64,000 nt of DNA from Bretschneidera sinensis (GCA_023935145.1 CM043699.1:110899036-110963035), one strand, 5' to 3'; counted from the stretch's first letter, positions 21,733 to 33,859 are shown. Numbers and translations: made by a program. Notes: a model not told the origin generated them from the letters alone.

Positions 21733-22303
21733 AGCACAAACCCCACTGCATTCCATTAACATTAGCCTCTATGAATGTGTACTCTAAAGTTTAATTCCAC
21801 AAAGTACCAAAAAAAATCATTTTGGCATCAACCCACTAAAATTTTGGTACTAGCTCCAACTCATTTCCAACTCTAATCCCAAGAACCCAAACAAAAGTTA
21901 GATATATACATGAAAATATTCACACACATAGAGAGAGCAAAAGAGAAACCCAGTTGTTTGTAGACCCTGTTCTTGTCGTCAAATTAAAAATTATTTAATA
22001 TTTGATAAAAATTATATTAAAAACTAACAAACTATATTAATTAGTAAAAAAATCAACTTCTTAAAATCTATTTGTTAACTTATTTTTCTTGAAATTAAAA
22101 CCCTTTGAAAAGCTAAGTCAAACTATAACTTTTCACATTTATTAGAACAATTTGTAGCCAGATGATTATGGCGTTAAAAAAACTTTCATAGATAAATTCT
22201 TTCAAAAGAAACACAGTTACAAAAGGAAAATAATTATAATAACATTGGTGATAGTAATAAACAACAATTTACAATCTCCAACTGCATAGGAACCAAAATC
22301 TCC
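21733..22303. other. No gene seen
   Basis: AT-rich sequence between the duplicated segment and the end of the BRCT fragment. Confidence 0.4.
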
Positions 22304-22905
22304 TCAAAATAACTCCTCAAATTGAGGAGCCTCCAAATCAAGTTCTTGCCTCATGACACAGTTCATTAACCAGTCATTGCTAAAAGGGATAATGCTTCCT
22401 CCACGCCTTCTTCACCCGCAATGAAAATTGTTTTTGATGCTTCATCTACTTTCTCCAGCCCACGAATAATCTGAATTTGACATAATCATTATCGGATATG
22501 AAGAATCTAAATTAGGAAAACTCGATTCTCTCAAGGTTCAATTTCGCAAAGGCACAATGAAGACATGTTGAGTATGTTTAGAAAACACGGTTTACACCAT
22601 TTCGGTTTTAAGCCATGTTCTGCAATACCACCAGCATTTTGTAATCAAGTACACCTCTGATCCTCCAAAAGGACGAGGTTGAGGGTCCAAACCTAGTGAG
22701 AGCAGAGATTCAGGGAAGAGGATGGAGTAAGGGGTACCTTGGGCACCTTATTAGCTCGTTGATTGGAAAACTAAAAATCAAACATCAAAGTAGTTAAGCA
22801 AAAATTTAAAACCAAAATTCAAAAGTGTAGCACACATTAGGACGTCTTTTCTCAGCAAAAAAAAATTACGAAAAGAAAATACATTTGAAAGTTTTGGGCA
22901 CATCA

Positions 22906-23519
22906 AAGTGTCCAATCAGCTGGAGTCAAGAAAGGTAAATGGGTATGCTGGGCTCCTCCAGAAGCTGCTCTAAAGCTGAACTCATGGTAGTAGTATAACT
23001 GGCCTCTGTTCAGGAGGTGGATTGATTCGTGGGTGGTGTTCTTGCTTATTCTTGTTTTTTCGGTCAAGGATCTTGTTTTTTTGGTCAAGGATCAAATATG
23101 GTGGGTGAAGCAAAAGCCCTCTTATTTGGCTTGAAATTATGCGCAGGCAAGCAAGTTATTGTCTTATCTTCGAGTGTGATTCCAAAACTCTTGTTGAATG
23201 TTTTTCCCATTGTGGCTGGACATGGAAAATTCACCATGTGCTGAAGGAGTGTGCTGATTTTCTCCCCCATATATGCAGCCTTCATCATATCTATCGAGAA
23301 GCCAACAAGCCCTGCTGATTTATTAGCTGCGTTGGCTCATGATCATGCTACTACGAGGGTGTATACTAGACTAGGGTCTTTACCAAGAGAGGTGTCCTTA
23401 GCTTGTAGAGATGGTTGTAATAAGACTGTCTTATCGCCCTCCTTAGGGTGAGGTTTGCTCTGTAGGGCTTACAGCCTATTTCTTCAAATCAATAATATTT
23501 TCTTTTAATTAAAAAAAGA
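22906..23519 (+). mobile_element. LINE 3' fragment with RNase H
   Basis: Plus-strand end of a plant LINE. Reading across frames gives KWVCWAPPEAALKLN, VGEAKALLFGLKLC, ECDSKTL-like sequence and HIYREANKPADLLAALAHDH, the conserved parts of the RVT_3-type RNase H. The stop follows LSPSLG, then a short tail with an A run (to 23519). A phrase ending GGTCAAGGATC is duplicated in tandem at about 23050-23093. No clear target duplication. Confidence 0.8.
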
Positions 23520-23604
23520 GACATTGTTCTAATCCTTTCTCCCATATTGATAATTAGCTACATCTTAAGTTAAATATTCAAAACAACACCGTAATCATCA
23601 ATCT

Positions 23605-23630
23605 AACACAAAAAAAAAAAAAAAAAAAAA
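23605..23630 (+). repeat. Poly-A tract
   Basis: About 20 A residues in a row. It could be a remnant of a retroposon tail, but no element body is recognisable before it. Confidence 0.5.
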
Positions 23631-24450
23631 CTGCAGAAGCTGCAAATTTGCAATATGATTAAACCAAGAAAATTATTTGAATTATTATCGTTAGCCAAGT
23701 AAGCTTTACCTCGTATTTGAAGCAGATTTGTGCAAAGTGAATTAAGATAAGAAAGGGATTCTATCTGTTGTACAAATTTACATCATGATCCAGCTCACTT
23801 GAGCAGTGCTTAGTTTAACTATTCTATTTTCTTTAATTTAACAGCATTCATTTTCTGGATATTGAACAAGGTCCAACTCATCAGAAGAAGAAAAACAAAC
23901 CCGTTCATGCATAATAGTTAGTAGACTTTCCTCCACTAGATAGTCATGTCCTGCTATTCGTAACTTTATTTGCTTCAAGTCTACATATTTTATTAGAGCA
24001 CAAAATGTTTGGTGTTATTATATAAGGTCACAACAAATAATATTCCTTGTAATCACAAGCTTGCCTAACTGATAATCAAAAGGATTCTTAGGACTTACGT
24101 TTCCACCAGCAGACCTGGCAATGGCAGATATGGTTGCAACAGCAGGCTGAACATGAGCTGCTATGCGTATGTTATATCCTTTAAGGGGAGCTTTTGGTCT
24201 AGCTTTTGCTCTAAGAACTGATTTTTCCAACTCAATTCTGTACTTAAGTAGATAATCATCATCGTTTAATACATAAGAAGATTCATCTGTGCATTAAAGA
24301 TGCAATGTTAGTAAGACACTCAAAACTTTCTTTGATAAGTATTGAACACCTAAAAGGTAAATTTTCCTTTCAACTCACCCACAAATCTACCCTCCCTGAA
24401 GCTTTCTTTTAACCAACTGGGCGAAACTATCCAAGCTCTGCATTAGCAGC

Positions 24451-25984
24451 CACACCTACATGTTGCAAATTATAATACAACCAACAATTAAGTTTACATG
24501 TACAGAAATGCATCCATTTCAAAGCATACAGAATAGTAACGGAACCTCAGAACAAAGAGGCCAACGATAAGAGGAACTATATGTTGAAGGAAAAGATCAA
24601 TATAAGTTAGGGGAGCTAAGTGAAAACTGTGATGACAAATCAGTCCTTAAAAATAATGCATCTTCTGATAGCTTACAATATTGCAGGTCCTGTAGCATGC
24701 ACATTAACCTTTCCAGATTCTTTCGACATTCTTTTACTTATGGGTTGCAAACTTGCAACTGAACAAGATTATCTGCTTTCCAACTATTTTTAATATTATA
24801 AAATAAATCACAAGTTCTGTTGACGGTTTACTCTGAAACACTCAGAGAAACCAATACCCTTCTCCAATTTTCACCTCCAGCATTTTTCTTTTCAACATAA
24901 ACATACGCTGAAAAAATAACAAATAAGCACCATATAATAATTACAATAAGACATGAGAACTTCTTTAAAGCTCAAGAGCTACAAAAAAAAAAACCTGTTA
25001 AATTACAGATAATAATTTATCTCTCGCAGGCTACAAAGTCCTTCCATAAACTTAAAACATTTCTATCCAAACGTAGGGAAATACCAAAAGATTAGACATT
25101 TCCAATATAAAATTTAGCAAAATGCATATCCCATAAACAGAAAAAGAAACTAGAATCAGGAGAAAGAAATAAATTAAAAACTCCGGTTTGCAGTTCCAAG
25201 GAAATCTTCAAAACAAAAAATTAGGACTAATTCTGAACTGACAAAATTATTAAACAAAGAAACTAAAACCCAGTGGATTTTACATTCAGTCTCTGCAACA
25301 AATAAAATTTCAAATATCTCTAGATGTGAAATAATGAAGGAGAAAAGGTCAGGTAGCTAAAATTTTGCATGATGATAACTGGATATAGCAAATCATATGA
25401 TAGCAAAGGGTAATAAACTTAAGAAACAAATTAACAAAACAATATGATATAAGTAGCATATCATTCTGATTATCCAACTAAGACTAACCCTGAACAGAGA
25501 GCAGTTCAGAAATTCAGAGTTTTTCTCTTCTCATGTAACATGTATGGATGAATTATTGAGACACATTTCAACTGACAAAAATTGTACCAAGACCTAACAT
25601 ACCATAACATAGCCCCAAATTTTATATACTTAGAAAACATAGAAAATTTTCCACCACATTTAATCTTGCCTTTTGATTTGCTGTATCTTAATCCAATGTA
25701 AGCTTGGTAGAAACTCGCTACCTATATACCAAAATCTCTGAAATACAAAAGAACTACAGACTTCAGAGGTACTTAAAATGATCTAATAAAAGATCCTTTA
25801 GTTTGAATTAAGATAAAAGGAAATAAATTTGGCTTTTTCTCCTTAAACAGCTAATGAACTGACTTGTTTTCTTAGGAAACTAATATAATTTTCTTAAGGG
25901 AAGACACCTAAAGTTTAAAGTCAGCCAAAATGTTTAAATTCAGCCATGAGCTGTTCATTTCAAATTACAAGCCTTCATACATAT
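24451..25984. other. No gene seen
   Basis: AT-rich stretch upstream (minus strand) of the BRCT exons. Earlier exons of that gene could lie here but none is recognisable. Confidence 0.4.
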
Positions 25985-27025
25985 ATTTTTTTAATAAGAA
26001 AATTGTATTAAAAGGCATCAAGAGGGTGCAACTCAAAATCAAGGCTAATTACAAGAAAGGAAAGATGATCCACAAAATCTAGAAGGTCAAAATCATTTAC
26101 AAAAAAATTTCTTTAAACAAAAAATAAGTGTGTTGAACCATCTATCTCTAATAACTTCAATAGGCTTCTTTATACTATCAAAAGCTCTGCGATTCCTCTC
26201 ATTCCACACTATCCAAAAAATAGAGAGTGGAATCAACGTGTAACCCTTTTTAATCTCCTTAGAAGCCCTTAATCCACTCCAAGCCCACACTTTATCTTTC
26301 ACAAAGCTGGTAACAACTCAAAAAACACCAAAAATCCTATATGTCATCTCCCACAAGCTTCTAGCCAAAGAACACTCTACCAAAAGATGAAACACGAACT
26401 TAATAGGCTTTTCAAATACCAAAAATCCTTTACAAATGTAACATCTATTAACAATCACTTTCCCCCTTCTTTGTAAATTGTCAATAGTAAGAATTTTCTC
26501 CCAATAGGCTCTCAAGCAAAAAAAAACTTACTTTCTTGGGGATAAGAGAACACCAAATGGCTTTCCACGGAAAATTGAGAGAGCCTTCCGAGGGAGCCTC
26601 ATCAAGAAGAAACTTATAAAGAGATTTCACCCCAAAACCTTTCACCGAGCTAAGCCTCCATCTAGCCACATCCTCTCTAGTCACATCCAACCTAGCACTA
26701 TATAAAGTTTCCAAGAAACTTTCAACCATCTCTTACCTCCCAGTCGTGCACATTACGGATAAAAGGTACATTCCAAGAAAGTCCATCATTAGTCAAGGAT
26801 ACCCAACCTTCATACATAGTTGGATTTCCAATATACTCCTTTGCTTCTCGGGTGGAATCAAAATAAAATACTTAAGAAAAAAAAGGACTAATTCTCCTAA
26901 AACTTCAATGGAAGTTTTTGTACAATATAATGTAAAGCAATATGCCCCACAAAGCCCAATTCTGGGAGGCACCATCAAAAGATATATGGGAAAAGATGGA
27001 AAAATTCTGATTGATCTTTATTTTT
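25985..27025 (-). mobile_element. LINE 3' fragment with zf-RVT region
   Basis: On minus: NVHDWEV, then MVESFLETLYSARLDVTREDVARWRL, FSVKS-like GVKSLYKFL, NFPWKAIWCSLIPKKVSFF, RCYICKG with ECSLARSLWEM, and IFWIVWNERNRRAFD. This is the region after the reverse transcriptase of plant L1 elements. The 3' A-tail shows as T residues at 25985-25992. Frame changes make it dead. The 5' limit between about 26880 and 27025 is uncertain and no target duplication was found. Confidence 0.8.
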
Positions 27026-27027
27026 AA

Positions 27028-27510
27028 GCATTCACAATGGTTCAAAATCTCAACCGCGCAATATCATTATTGTCAATCAAAGAAATATAAAAGTGCCTTG
27101 TGAAAGCAATATGTGTTTTTCCCAACAAAATAAATAAATCATATATACCTTTGTGAGACCGGGTGGTGCCTTTCTTGACTTCTTCATGTGCTTCACCTTT
27201 AATGTAATTTTCTTGTTTGTGGGTTGGTTAATTTGTTTTCATTTATAGGACGGTTTTCTGATTTTCGGCACGTGGTGTATTGCATGAATTTGAGATGACA
27301 CATCACAGTAGAGTAGTTATTCGAGTGGCAAACACATGCGTGCGATATAATTGCACACGTACACGCACCTTGTAGCAATGCTGAACTCACACTTGCATGT
27401 GTACAGTAGACGAAAGATTGACGTGGAAACGCACTGTTTCTTTACTGAGAGTGAAACGTAGCGTTTTGTTGATCACAACAAGAAGGAAAGAGACTAGTAT
27501 TCCACGCTAA
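27028..27510. other. No gene seen
   Basis: Includes a run of alternating CACACGTACACGCACC-like sequence near 27350. The N-terminal exons expected for the BPG2-like gene are not found here. Confidence 0.4.
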
Positions 27511-27511
27511 T

Positions 27512-28910
27512 CCTCCGCTGTTGGAAGGAGCCCAAAATGACCCCCAGCTTAGCAAAAAGGTGCCAAAGCTTGTTCTTGTAGCTACAAAGGTTGATCTCCT
27601 CCCATCACAAATTTCACCTACTAGGTTAGATAGATGGGTTCGGCACCGTGCTAAGGCTGGAGAGGCAACTAAAATAAGTGGTTTATATTTGGTTAGTGCT
27701 CGTAAGGATTTAGGTGTGAAGAATTTATTGGCTTACATCAAGGAATTGGCTTACATCAATGCATTTGCAAAGAAAGAGGGGGCAAAAATTACAAAGCTTA
27801 CAGAAGCTCCAGTTCTTGGGACAACTCCTGGGATATTGAGAATTGGGGGGATTTTATCAGCCAAGTCAAAGATGTACGACACTCCTGGTCTCCTACATCC
27901 ATAGCTAATGTCCATGAGATTGAATCGAGACGAGCAGAAAATGATTGAAGTATGGAAGGAGCTGCATCCTCGGTCATACAGGGTGAAGGCAAGTTAACCT
28001 GCCAGCGCTATTACCTCTTTGTGCTTATAGGCCAGTTCTCCATTTACTTACATTCATGGATGTATTACATGTTTAAGCTTCTGTCATGTGATAAAAGAGT
28101 TCATTGCTCTCAGCAGCTAGTAAGATATCTAACATGTGATACAGTATGGAAAGTGACACCCCTAATTTTATGTTATATTATGATCAAATGCAATCTCGAC
28201 CTTAATGTAGGGTGACATTTAATCTTCTTATGGATCTTAGTTGTGGTTTTGAAATGAATCAGTCTCTGTTTTTGTTAAGGCACTGGATGGGTAATGAAAT
28301 CTTGTAACATGCGTGTTACCGAAGTTAGAAATTATGAGAGCATAATCAATATGACTGGCCAATCAAAGGCTAAAGGCTCAGCAAATTCACCACATGAAAG
28401 GTTGCAATCTGCACTTCTTATCATGATATTAACTTACATCCTTATTTGGAGAATGTAGTGGGGGGAGGGGGGAATAAGCATTAGATAATGAAAAGGTATT
28501 ACCAAAAAAAGATAATGAAAAGTTGTTTACAATTTTTTTTTTACTATTATCCCTAATGTTCAACTACTCTGATATCTGTTTTACTGGAGTTCTATTGCTG
28601 CTTTATCTTGGTTCAAAACTATTGGGTTGCTTTTATTTGTAGTTTCATCGGTATAGATATTCTCAATTTTTAAGGCAGTGGTTCCACTAGATTCAGAAAT
28701 CTTTTTAACTTCTAATTCTTTTAACATGTTTGATATATACAGGTTGGGCAGGCTGTGCGTGTCGGTGGCTTGGTCAGACTGGACCTTGATCGTGCTTCAG
28801 TTGAAACAATATACATCACAGTTTTGGCATCATCTAGTATTTCTCTACACCTGGGGAAGATAGAAAACGCTGATGAAATATTGAAGAGCCATGTTGGTGT
28901 AAGGCTGCAG
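27512..28910 (+). pseudogene. BPG2-like circularly permuted GTPase fragment, P-loop deleted
   Basis: 27512-27988 reads LEGAQNDPQLSKKVPKL, VLVATKVDLLPS (G4), YLVSARKDLG (G5), INAFAKKEGAKITKLTEAPV (after G1), TPGILRIGG and MYDTPGLLHP (G3). This order, G4-G5-G1-G3, marks the YqeH/BPG2 family of plastid ribosome-biogenesis GTPases. The G1 segment (NAGKST region, about 19 residues) is missing: KELA runs straight into INAF at about 27754. TAG at 27902 breaks the frame; the reading goes on as LMSMRLNRDEQKMIEV. A second exon, 28743-28910, reads VGQAVRVGGLVRLDLDRASV and LGKIENADEIL. The intron between them begins GCAAGT. The N-terminal half and the C-terminus are missing. Confidence 0.85.
27989..28742 (+). 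other. GC-AG intron in the BPG2-like fragment
   Basis: The donor is AAG|GCAAGT, the preferred context of natural GC-AG introns, and the acceptor is ATATACAG. The protein reading joins smoothly across it in phase 0. Confidence 0.65.
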
Positions 28911-30250
28911 GTAACTTTGTCTTGAGAATTTTTCTTACCATCAAATTCCATAATTATAGCTATTTGCTTATTCTATTCTCTATGTTGAATTATGTGCCAA
29001 GTGACACTCGCAAGGGTTGCTTCACTGTTTGATAAACTTGCAGTCGATTTGTTAGAAACCATAATAAACTACATGTGCACTGTTTTATTTCAGTTCTTAT
29101 TTCTTTTTTGTAATACATTGTGTACTATGGCATGCTTGTTGAGGCCCATGGACCCTCCAAGTCTTGATTAGTTCACACACAGTTCGTTTGTTGAAAACCT
29201 TGATGATAGGTGTATATGTGCTTTTAGAGGTATAGGTATAGGTGCTTTTAGAGTAATACTTAGCTCCAAAAACTAAGGTTTGTCGAACCTAATTAATTAT
29301 TTGGATGCCTGTAGTTTTTGTGGAACTAAAAGAATACAGCAAGATCCAGACCCCAAAAGAATTATGAAAAGAGAAAAAATGAAAAGTATGAAAAGACTTT
29401 GTCTTATCTGTGGCCCATTGATAAAATACATCGAAAGATATTTGCTTATCTTTTTCCCCAGAATTTGCCTACTATTACACATACAAAGAAAAACATTCCA
29501 AAATTTTCCCGTAAGAGCCTTAAGTTCTTAGTATTTCTTAACTTCACCCTTTGTAAACAACTATATAAAGCTGACCAAGATCTACTGACTCTTCTAAGTA
29601 GCCGTTGATTAGCTAAAGCATGGCACCTTATTTCAAATATGTGGATGTGTGGATTTTGCTTGACATGGCAGTCTGCACAGAAAAGATGTTCTTAGAAAGG
29701 TTGAAGAGACCTGTAATTTCTCAGAAGGGAAGAAACATTAGCTGGTTGGTACATTGCGGTGGAGGAGGATCTAATTGGGAAATAGTCAGTCATTTAGGGC
29801 TTGCCAGTGTTCCATCATTTATGTAAGTTCCCATTTTTCATGTATACCATCTGGAACACTTTTAAAAGAGAGAGACAGTAATTAAAGTTCTGTCATTTTA
29901 GAATGGAAAATGATAAGTTATTATTGCAAATTTACAAGTATACCTTTCATAAAATCTTCAACTGTGGGCAGAACATGAAAAATAAGTAATTGAAGTACAT
30001 TCCTTCCAATCATAATTATAATAATACAAAGGTTTCTTGGTTGATTTGTATATAACATTTTCTAACTGTTTTAAATGTTTTAATTTGTATTTAATATAGT
30101 TGCTTCATACATGGGGTGAATCTGTAATGTGTTTTCAAATTTGTTAATAGTGTGTGGAAGTAAAAGAGAGTAAATAAAGGAACAGAAAATGAACTAGTTT
30201 GCCTGATCTTTGATATTCATTTTTCTCTAATACAAGCTCCAACACTATCT
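28911..30250. other. No recognised gene
   Basis: Follows the GTAACT donor of the last BPG2-like exon. An open frame at 29620-29826 (68 codons, with a GGGGSNWEIV stretch and ending at a possible ATG|TAAGT) matches nothing I know. Later BPG2 exons are not seen. Confidence 0.4.
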
Positions 30251-30410
30251 TAGGTTAGGGAGCTGCGCATTGAAGTATGTGGTGTCTCCTGATGTTTTCA
30301 AGGATTAGATCAACTGAGGGGAATGGAGAATTCATTTGTCATCTGGCTCTAATACAATAACTTATTGCTGGTCCATCTCGAATCGTTTAAAAATGCACAT
30401 CATTTCTTTT
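30251..30410. repeat. Sequence shared with 6381-6593
   Basis: Same ordered phrases as the copy inside the CACTA-like element, with deletions of about 15 and 35 bp relative to it. Confidence 0.7.
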
Positions 30411-30463
30411 TCCTTAATTTTGGGATTATTTGGAATTTATTTTGAATTCCTAGTTGGTTTAGA
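30411..30463 (+). repeat. Inverted fragment of the old copia LTR
   Basis: CCTTAATTTTGGGATTATTT and the following 35 bases are the reverse complement of 18002-18055, the start of the old copia 5' LTR. The fragment lies right at the left edge of duplicated segment B. Confidence 0.75.
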
Positions 30464-30482
30464 AATACAAGGAAAAAGAAAT

Positions 30483-33400
30483 GGTTAAAATAGACATATT
30501 ACACCTTCTAAAATATTGTGATTTTTAAGAATTCAGAGATTAGTGAATCCAATTTTAACATCTCCACAATCTGTATTATGCTTTTGAGAGTCAGTTGACA
30601 AGATTTCATTAAACCTATCCACCCCTACCAAAAGCAATTGAAAAAGGAAGAAGAAACAAAATTGAATCACAATTTCTTTTGAATGGCTTGATTGTTTCTT
30701 ATCTTATCAAGAACAAAACCCTGCTTGCACTGTAATACAGCAATAGAACCAGAATGAAAATCCTGGTAGAGACAGTGAGCTGCCAGCTTGAGAGAGAGAG
30801 AGAGAGAGCCCATGGCCAAATTATAAGTTAGGACATTAGGGCTAGCTTCTAACTGATGTCTCCGACTAAAAGTGATGATTGACTTCCTCATGAACATATA
30901 ATAGAATCTTGAAGTCACATGCTTACAATTATGAAATCTACACAACTGACCATGCCAATTCAAACTATAAACAACAGCTTCTGGGCTAACTCCTTTGCTA
31001 CAAGGATGTCAAATAGAAAATGGCAACAACTGTTAGGAGCAAGAGGATCAGAATAATTGTTTATGCAGAACAATAAATGCATGAACAATAAAGAGTGACT
31101 TAAGTGGACTCTTTTGTTTGTTTAAACAGATGAGAGCAATATAGATGTCTTTCAAGTTTTAGGCCAGTAAGGTAATCAGTAATCATACCTCATGATGAAC
31201 AGATTCATTATGAGAACTTTTTGTCATATGGTGGACACCTCTCTCTCCCAAAAGATAACCATAAGCGTACTCAAATTCAAACTCGGTGATTGCTGAATTG
31301 ATACCACCGTTCATGGAAGGACGCCTGTCAACTAGCCTTCCTTTGTAACCTTGCTTTTCAGCCCATTTGGTATACGTGCTTAGAAGTTGTTCAGCCCATA
31401 TCTAGATTTGAAAAATTCATAATAATAGCATATTTGAGAGGAGAAAAATAATTGTAAAGCAGAGAAGGATATGTTTAAAAATCAAACCAACAAAACCTCA
31501 TTCAAGCTCTATATCAGGCTCATTGAAAGCTAACAACTTTAAATTTTAATAAATATTCGTCTACAATTTGGCTAATGACATAAACTAGAAAAGAGATGAA
31601 CCCCAGGACTCTATAAAGCTTTCCCCAGAGGGCGCAATATAGTGAACAATAAGGTTTATGAAGTGGTTGAAATGTTTTCACTGTGCTAAGAGGAAGGGGA
31701 CAAAACTTGTTCAATATCTGGATACTGAAATTTTTGAAAAGATTAATGTAGGTTTGCACAAAATCTCCCTGAAAGGAAAAATTATAATATAAAGCCAACA
31801 AACGTGAACAATCTGGTTCAAATGAATAATTTGACTGGCTCCCATGTAATTTGAGGTCTATTATCCTAGGACCAATCTTTCCAGCTCAGAGTTTCCCGAT
31901 TCATTTATACCAAGTTTTCTATAGGGAAGCAGGACTTATGCATGACTTGAATCTTGAAACTAAACTAAATTTCAGTCCTGGTACATAAAAGGTTCACTTC
32001 TCAGTTGAAGTTAAATTAAAGAGGGAAATGGTGTACCTCCAGATCCAGCCTTAATAATCATACATGCTCCCTTTATATCATATGACCCTCTAAGATGTTT
32101 GGACATCTCATACTGATGCAAGAACTTGCTTAAGTCCACAGATGCATCGCATGCTTGCTCAAAAAGTCCATAATTAATAGTATCCATCTCAGCCAACTGT
32201 GTGATCAGCTTTGCCTCTTCAGCTTGGAAAATAGGAAAAGTTAAATATATAAATAATTAGAGTCTTTATTTTCATTTGATGACAGATCAATACATAGTTG
32301 AAGCCACTGATTGAGAAAGTTATATATATTCAGAAAATTTTGGGGCAAACCAAATATATATATGCACTGAACAATCACAAAGACGTGTATAACAGATGCT
32401 GACAAATTCAACTGAGCAGATATTAAATGCAGCATGCTGCAAATATGTCTATAAGTGAGAGTATCATCTGCTCTATAGCTAAAAGCTGGTAAAGAAGTAA
32501 AAATTATAAAAGTGAATCATGATATGTTCAGGCCAACGAAGATCATACGGATACCATGCTTCTATTGCCCAGCATTTCAACCAGAAAACATAAGCAAAAT
32601 GTAAATTGTTTTCGACAAAATCTGCATTAGAGCTAATCACTTTTGTACAGTACCTTAAATGTTAGATCTTTGAGAGCATCAACAACTTTGGCATTATCAG
32701 CCAACTTGATAACAATTTCATTGGATTTAACCGGATCATCCCACAAGTTATAGTCACGTATCAGTTCTTCCTGCTTGATCCGTGTTTCTTCTTCAAGTTC
32801 AAGTGCTGTTGGTGCCAACATCTCAGCACGGAGAACTGCATCTTCAATCTTCTTTTTCAATGAAAAAAAACCTAAACCCATGCAATTATTATTACCAATT
32901 TCAAGTGAGCAATAATGATACAGCAGTAAGAATTTAAAAAATGCAACCCATGTTTGCAATGAATTAATCAGAAACCCAATTTTTTTTCTTGTAACAAAGA
33001 ATTCATTCTAACAAACAAGTAATCATAATCTATCACTAACTTCTGATCAGGTTAACTCACAAGCATGGCCCCTCAAAAAGAAAAATGCCTAAATTTTTGG
33101 TTCCAGGAGGGCCATAATATACAAACTAATAAACTAATCTACAATAATTTGATAAACGAATATACCAATTAATTAATCTCGATAACTTTTCTGTCCTGAG
33201 AAATTAATTTTCAGGAATACTGACTGAATAAAGTCTAGGCGCGACACTGTTTGTGCAGAGCAGCTCTTACTTCAAATGTATCAGTACTTTGAATGTACCA
33301 GAGGTTTGGCCTTGTCTAGTATCTCCAAAAATTCATCTAAAAAGGAAATTCCTTATTTCATATCAGTGAGAACGGTAATTCTTTGGATATAATCATTAAC

Positions 33401-33859
33401 ACAACATCCTACCCTTGAAACAATCCTTGTATTTCATATCACGAAGATCAAACAAAACTAAGCGTAACCTAACAAATTACATGTGATGTTTTGACAACAA
33501 TAGAAGTAAGATGGCATCAGGCAGCTGAGGGCTGAGAGGCGAACAAAATAACAGTCAAAGCTGTTTGTAGTCTTCAAAGTACAAAAATAAAATCATCAAC
33601 TGAGAATTTAGGAACTATTAGGATGTTTAAAGTAAATTTTGGGTCACACCCTTCTCAGAAAATACATTTCTTGTTCATAAGAACCAAAAGGCAAAGCAAT
33701 TTTGGCTTGTCATTTCCAAAATGCTAACGCATAAATAGTAGAAAAAGCTTGTTTTGCTCATTACATAGTCCTTCCAATGAGACAATCAATTGTGCACTAG
33801 GAATTCTGGAGAATCAAACGAAAGTGTACCATTGAGAAAATTTATCAAACAGTTCCAAT
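30483..33859. repeat. Duplicated segment, copy B
   Basis: Direct copy of 18361-21732. It differs by scattered substitutions and small indels: a 22-bp deletion near 32036, an extra TCCTTATTTCATATC-type insert near 33352, and a few-base length difference in GAGA and TA tracts. Confidence 0.9.
31189..32871 (-). pseudogene. PrfB3-like gene, copy B (three exons only)
   Basis: Exons 32654-32871, about 32036-32223 and 31189-31401 match the first three recognised exons of copy A. The first keeps a good AAG|GTACTG donor and the third keeps TGG where copy A has TGA. Breaks are elsewhere: the acceptor of the middle exon is TTCCAA instead of TTCCAG, and a 22-bp deletion removes the donor of the same exon. 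The two downstream exons and the N-terminal exon lie outside the duplicated block. It cannot encode a full release-factor-like protein. Confidence 0.85.

Larger units (their letters stand above)
22304..24440 (-). pseudogene. BRCT-domain DNA repair-like protein fragment
   Basis: Three exons on minus. 24379-24438 reads RAWIVSPSWLKESFREGRFV, the end of a BRCT domain. 24099-24286 continues DESSYVLNDDDYLLKYR, KARPKAPLKGYNIRIAAHVQ and ISAIARSAGGN, the start of a second BRCT. 22304-22470 reads IIRGLEKVDEASKTIFIAGE, then after a short deletion and frame change DWLMNCVMRQELDLEAPQ and a TGA stop. Splice phases between the first two agree (G|AT gives D). The layout resembles the plant tandem-BRCT (PTIP/MDC1-like) repair protein; I infer this from memory of the family. 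Breaks: a one-base loss near 24437, the loss of about a dozen residues in the last exon, and a LINE piece in the intron. Confidence 0.7.

Noticed and set aside
24018..24286. First read as a ribosomal protein L15-type exon (KARPKAPLKGYNIRIAAHVQ)
   Set aside because: Joining the upstream exon (WIVSPSWLKESFREGRFV) and the downstream C-terminal exon (MNCVMRQELDLEAPQ) gives a tandem-BRCT reading that explains all three.
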